The position numbers were made by a program, and so were the translations under genes. This document shows, piece by piece, positions 61,236 through 64,000 of a stretch of 64,000 nucleotides of DNA (positions within the stretch are counted from its first letter, which is position 1; the number at the start of each line of letters is the position of its first letter). The stretch lies in NCBI RefSeq assembly GCF_004364285.1, contig NZ_SOBE01000002.1, positions 496,001 to 560,000 on the forward strand, read 5' to 3'. The notes under the pieces were generated by a model. The model saw only the letters and a list, made by a program, of their open reading frames with translations. It did no database searches and had not been told where the DNA came from. This stretch comes from Frigoribacterium sp. PhB116 (GTDB lineage: Bacteria; Actinomycetota; Actinomycetes; Actinomycetales; Microbacteriaceae).

Positions 61236-62699
61236 TCACACCGGGGCGGGGCGGCCGAGCTGCGTGTTCACCCGGTCGACGAACCGCTTCATGCCCGTCG
61301 CGGCGTCGTCCTTCGCGAGGATGACCGACTGGATGCTGTCGAGGAAGTACGTCTGGAAGTCCGACCCCGAGCCGGTGAACCAGGCCGGCGGGTCGTAGTT
61401 CAGGTACTCGGCCGCCTCGGCGTAGTGCGCCTGGGGGATCAGGTCGGCGTACTCGCTGCTGTCGACCACGGGCCCGTACGCGGGGATGTGCCCGGCCTCG
61501 GCCCACGAGATCGAGTCCTTGAGGATCGTCGAGACCATCTTGTAGACGTCCTCGCGCTTGGTCTCGTCCACGGTGCTCTGCCGGGGCAGCACGAACGCGT
61601 GCGAGTCGGCGTAGACGGCGGGGGTGCCGAACAGAGTGGGGATGATGCTCGCGTCGTAGGGGATGCCCGACGCGGCGGCGCTCGGCACCTCCCACACGCC
61701 GGTGAAGAGCATGCCGCTCTCGCCCGAGACGAACTCGGCGATGCCCGACTGGATGTCGCTCGCCTCGGCCATCACGGTGCCGTCCGTCATCTGCTGCATG
61801 AACTCGAGGGCGGTGACGGCCGCTTCCTCGTCGTACTCGACGGTCCCGCCCTCGCGGAGCTCCATGTCGGCGCCCTGCTGCTTGTAGAACGTGTAGAACA
61901 TGCGCCAGAGCTGGGCGCCGTCGTTGAGGTACCCCCACGAGGCGCCGTGCTTGCCGGTGACGGCCTGCATCGCGGTCGCGACCTCGAGGAACTGCGCGGG
62001 GCTCGTGATCTCGGCGAGCTGCCCGTCGGGGCCGAGGACGCCGGCCTGGGCGGCGATGTCGGTGTTGTACAGCAGGATGAACGGGTGCGAGTCGAGCGCG
62101 ACCGAGTACAGCTGGTCGCCGCTGAAGCCGGCCTTCCAGACCGCCGGTGCGAAGTCCTCTTCTCGGAGGTCGTACGAGGCGAGCTTCTCGACGTCCCACG
62201 CGTCGAGCAGACCGCCGGGCGCGTAGCCGGGCACGCGCGACGCGTGCATGATCGCGACGTCCGGGGCGCGGCCGCCGGCCGACGCCATGGCGAGCTTCGT
62301 GTAGTACGGCGTGCCCCAGGCGAGCACGGTCTGCGTCGCGTGGAACTCGGGGTTCTGCTCGTTGGCCTGGTCGACGAGGGCGGACATCTTCACGCCGTCG
62401 CCCCCGCTCAGCAGGTGCCAGAACTTGAGCTGCTCGACCGTCGCGCCGGAGGCGGTGGTCGCGCCAGTCGCGCAGCCCGAGAGGGCGGTGGCCGCGAACG
62501 CGGTGCCGAGCAGGGCCGCGCCGCCGACGAGGACGCCGCGGCGGCTCAGGCCTGAGCCGATGCCGGCAGTGCCGGCAGTGCCGGCGGTGTCGGCGGTGTC
62601 GGCGCGGGTGCGGCTGTCGCGGGCGCCGTGGCGGCGGGTGGCGGGCGGGCCGGCCTCGGCGCCTGGACGGCTGCGAGCGGGGTGGTCGGGCAGGGTCAT
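61236..62699 (-). CDS. ABC sugar-binding Tat lipoprotein (arabinoside module)
   Basis: The 487-residue binding protein has a Tat-type lipoprotein signal: twin Arg in GLSRRGVLVGGAALLGTAFA and a lipobox ALSGC at about residue 75. An unusually long 50-residue N-region with (ADT/AGT)n repeats precedes the twin Arg, encoded by 9-bp repeats at about 62560-62600. The mature domain is MalE-like (VEQLKFWHLLSGGDG, DSHPFILLYNTDIAAQAG, ESGMLFTGVWEVPS). ATG 62699 has SD GAAGGAG. First gene of the cluster; an operator-like palindrome lies 35-50 bases upstream. Confidence 0.93.
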   Translation of the reverse strand: MTLPDHPARSRPGAEAGPPATRRHGARDSRTRADTADTAGTAGTAGIGSGLSRRGVLVGGAALLGTAFAATALSGCATGATTASGATVEQLKFWHLLSGGDGVKMSALVDQANEQNPEFHATQTVLAWGTPYYTKLAMASAGGRAPDVAIMHASRVPGYAPGGLLDAWDVEKLASYDLREEDFAPAVWKAGFSGDQLYSVALDSHPFILLYNTDIAAQAGVLGPDGQLAEITSPAQFLEVATAMQAVTGKHGASWGYLNDGAQLWRMFYTFYKQQGADMELREGGTVEYDEEAAVTALEFMQQMTDGTVMAEASDIQSGIAEFVSGESGMLFTGVWEVPSAAASGIPYDASIIPTLFGTPAVYADSHAFVLPRQSTVDETKREDVYKMVSTILKDSISWAEAGHIPAYGPVVDSSEYADLIPQAHYAEAAEYLNYDPPAWFTGSGSDFQTYFLDSIQSVILAKDDAATGMKRFVDRVNTQLGRPAPV

Positions 62700-62733
62700 C
62701 TTCACTCCTTCGTGACGTGTGACTGCTCGCACT

Positions 62734-62749
62734 ATTCCATCGTTGTAAT
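62734..62749. promoter_or_regulatory. LacI-type operator-like site upstream of arabinoside module
   Basis: ATTCCATCGTTGTAAT is a 16-base inverted repeat with a central CG and six of eight paired positions, in a conspicuously AT-richer patch just before the binding-protein gene. The LacI-family gene whose 3' end is at 63928 is a likely binder. Confidence 0.55.
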
Positions 62750-62855
62750 CCAGGCGCAAGAGGCAGCCGGCAGGTCGTCGCGCATCGGCCCGGCACGGCC
62801 AGCGACTGCCGGGTGGACCTTGCCCGGAGGAGGCGTCCGCCGGGACAGTGGTGCG

Positions 62856-63812
62856 GTGACCGTTCCCCGCGTGCCGACGACCGCCTCCTCGACCGACGTG
62901 CTGCGGCTGACTGCGTTCGCCGACGGGCCGGGCGGGGGCAACCCTGCCGGTGTGGTGCTCGACGCGTCCAGGCTCGACGACCTGCAGATGCAGGTGATCG
63001 CCGCCGAGGTCGGCTACGCCGAGACCGCGTTCGTCGTCGACGGAGCCGTCGGCGGCGACGACCGAGTCGTGCGCACCCGCTACTTCTCACCGATCGCCGA
63101 GGTGCCGTTCTGCGGGCACGCGACCATCGCGACCGCCGTGGCGCTCGCCGACGAGCGCGGCCCCGGGCTGTTCCGCTTCGAGACGGCCGTCGGGCCGGTC
63201 GTCATCGAGACCACGCAGGTGGCGGTGGCCGGGGGAGAGAGCGAGCTGCGCGCCTCCTTCACGAGCGTCGAGCCGCGCACACGTCCCCTGGGCGACGCCG
63301 TCGGCGACGAGCTGCTCGGCCTGCTCGCGCTCGACCGCGACGACCTCGACCCGGCGTGGCCGCTCGCCGAGGCGTTCGCCGGCAACTGGCACCCGGTCGT
63401 CGCGGTGCGGTCGCTCGCGGTGTTCGACTCGTTCGAGTTCGACCCCGGTGCGGTGCGCGAGGTGATGGACCAGCAGGGCTGGTCGGGCACCGTCACGGTC
63501 GTCTGCACGGAGGGTGTCGACCTCGACCTCGACCTCGCCGCTGTCGTCGCGACCCGCGGAGCCGACGCCGAGCTGCCCGCGATCGAGGCTCGCAACCTGT
63601 TCCCCGTCGGCGACATCACCGAGGACCCGGCCACGGGATCGGCGGCCGCCGCCCTCGGGGCGTACCTGCGGGCTGGCGGCCTGCTCGCGCCTCCTGCGCG
63701 GTTCGCGGTGCGGCAGGGCCGGCACGTCGGGCGTCCGAGCCTGCTCGTGGTCGACGTCCCCGTGGTCGGCGGCATCACGGTCAGCGGCACTGCGGCCCTG
63801 ATCGTCGAGTGA
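62856..63812 (+). CDS. PhzF family phenazine-biosynthesis-like isomerase
   Basis: The 318-residue protein has the PhzF/diaminopimelate-epimerase fold: FADGPGGGNPAGVVLDAS, the catalytic Glu region VGYAETAFVV, RYFSPIAEVPFCGHATIAT and the mirror-half motif GDITEDPATGSAAAALGAYL. Most members are not phenazine enzymes and have unknown substrates. GTG 62856 has GACAGT six bases upstream (leaderless type). It sits between the arabinoside module and a LacI gene without obvious relation to either. Confidence 0.92.
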   Translation: MTVPRVPTTASSTDVLRLTAFADGPGGGNPAGVVLDASRLDDLQMQVIAAEVGYAETAFVVDGAVGGDDRVVRTRYFSPIAEVPFCGHATIATAVALADERGPGLFRFETAVGPVVIETTQVAVAGGESELRASFTSVEPRTRPLGDAVGDELLGLLALDRDDLDPAWPLAEAFAGNWHPVVAVRSLAVFDSFEFDPGAVREVMDQQGWSGTVTVVCTEGVDLDLDLAAVVATRGADAELPAIEARNLFPVGDITEDPATGSAAAALGAYLRAGGLLAPPARFAVRQGRHVGRPSLLVVDVPVVGGITVSGTAALIVE

Positions 63813-63847
63813 CGCGCCTGCCGTCCGCGGACACTTCGGTCGCGTGA

Positions 63848-63909
63848 CACACCCCGGACGGTGCACCGCACCCCCGAATTCGGGGGTGCGGTGCCTTGGA
63901 GGGGGTGTG
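63848..63909. repeat. Nested palindrome between phzF-like and LacI genes
   Basis: A perfect 32-base palindrome (63863-63894; half-site GCACCGCACCCCCGAA) is enclosed by CACACCCC (63848-63855) paired with GGGGTGTG (63902-63909). It separates convergent genes and probably terminates both. The nested C-run/G-run design equals that of 48-109 and 46366-46425. Confidence 0.88.
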
Positions 63910-63927
63910 ACTAGGGCAGTCCGAGCG

Positions 63928-64000
63928 TCAGCTCGAGCGCGCGGCGGCCGTGCTCTCGCGCCGCACGATCTCGTGCGGGATGATCGCGAGCTCGGGCGGC
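63928..64000 (-). CDS. LacI-family regulator, C-terminal fragment (cut by window edge)
   Basis: The minus-strand frame from the window edge reads PELAIIPHEIVRRESTAAAR followed by SS and TGA at 63930-63928. The IIPHEIVRRESTA pattern is the usual C-terminus of LacI-family regulators. The rest of the gene lies beyond the window. Its position upstream of the arabinoside module makes it that module's candidate repressor. Confidence 0.7.
   Translation of the reverse strand, partial: PPELAIIPHEIVRRESTAAARSS

Overview
The window is chromosomal DNA of a high-G+C actinobacterium, most probably a Microbacteriaceae member (Curtobacterium/Frigoribacterium type). The evidence is about 70% G+C with GC-loaded third codon positions, an mscL-fmdB-5-formyl-THF cyclo-ligase block divergent from galU-rimJ-GlpR-like, a DUF3516-type Ski2 helicase, a class Ib nrdHIEF operon, and LacI-controlled sugar ABC clusters lacking their own ATPase. 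Many genes have a TAnnnT hexamer 5-7 bases before the start codon, so leaderless transcription looks common. No database search was possible; family names come from reading the translations.

Layout. 1-15.3 kb is housekeeping and metabolism: Hsp20 with a HAIR-like operator and a tiny acidic ORF coupled to its stop codon, a flavodoxin-fold reductase, a NUDIX remnant, PEP carboxylase, a NarL-type two-component system, a BMP-family lipoprotein, an amidohydrolase, a nitrilase-family enzyme, an OHCU-decarboxylase-like protein, a glutaredoxin, a TIGR01777 epimerase with a DUF4166 partner, and a sulfurtransferase. 15.3-20.4 kb holds an IS3-OrfA-like HTH protein with an AT-hook-like motif, an unusual AT-rich spacer, and a 1255-residue helicase-like protein with degenerate ATPase motifs and a nuclease-like C-terminus. 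20.4-24.8 kb is the mscL and galU blocks.

24.9-30.7 kb starts at a tRNA-Ala(CGC) gene and is a clearly lower-G+C island with only two genes. One encodes a 1312-residue protein combining a MerR/excisionase-type HTH, a PD-(D/E)xK-like nuclease motif and a large STAND-like region without a Walker A; the other encodes a two-TM envelope protein. Their promoters resemble each other. This is the best candidate for an undescribed, possibly defensive, system.

30.8-46.3 kb is again core sequence: a methyltransferase, epimerase, Ski2-like helicase, SDR, RNase HI, aldo/keto reductase, MFS transporter, nrdHIEF behind NrdR-like and DnaA-box-like sites, and a CPBP membrane protease. 46.4-64 kb is dominated by two saccharide-uptake modules: a galactoside module (GH35 beta-galactosidase, binding protein, two permeases, divergent LacI with a perfect operator) and an arabinoside module (GH51 arabinofuranosidase, two permeases, Tat-type binding lipoprotein, and the end of another LacI regulator at the window edge). 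Between them lie a coupled amidohydrolase-kynureninase pair, a methyltransferase and an FMN reductase.

Intergenic DNA is rich in structure. There are three copies of a palindromic element centred on TCGTGCACGA behind ppc, a sulfurtransferase gene and nrdF. There are three long C/G-rich nested hairpins, two (GGTGCN)n hexamer arrays, and many copies of the nonamer AGGAGGCGC, several abutting stop codons.
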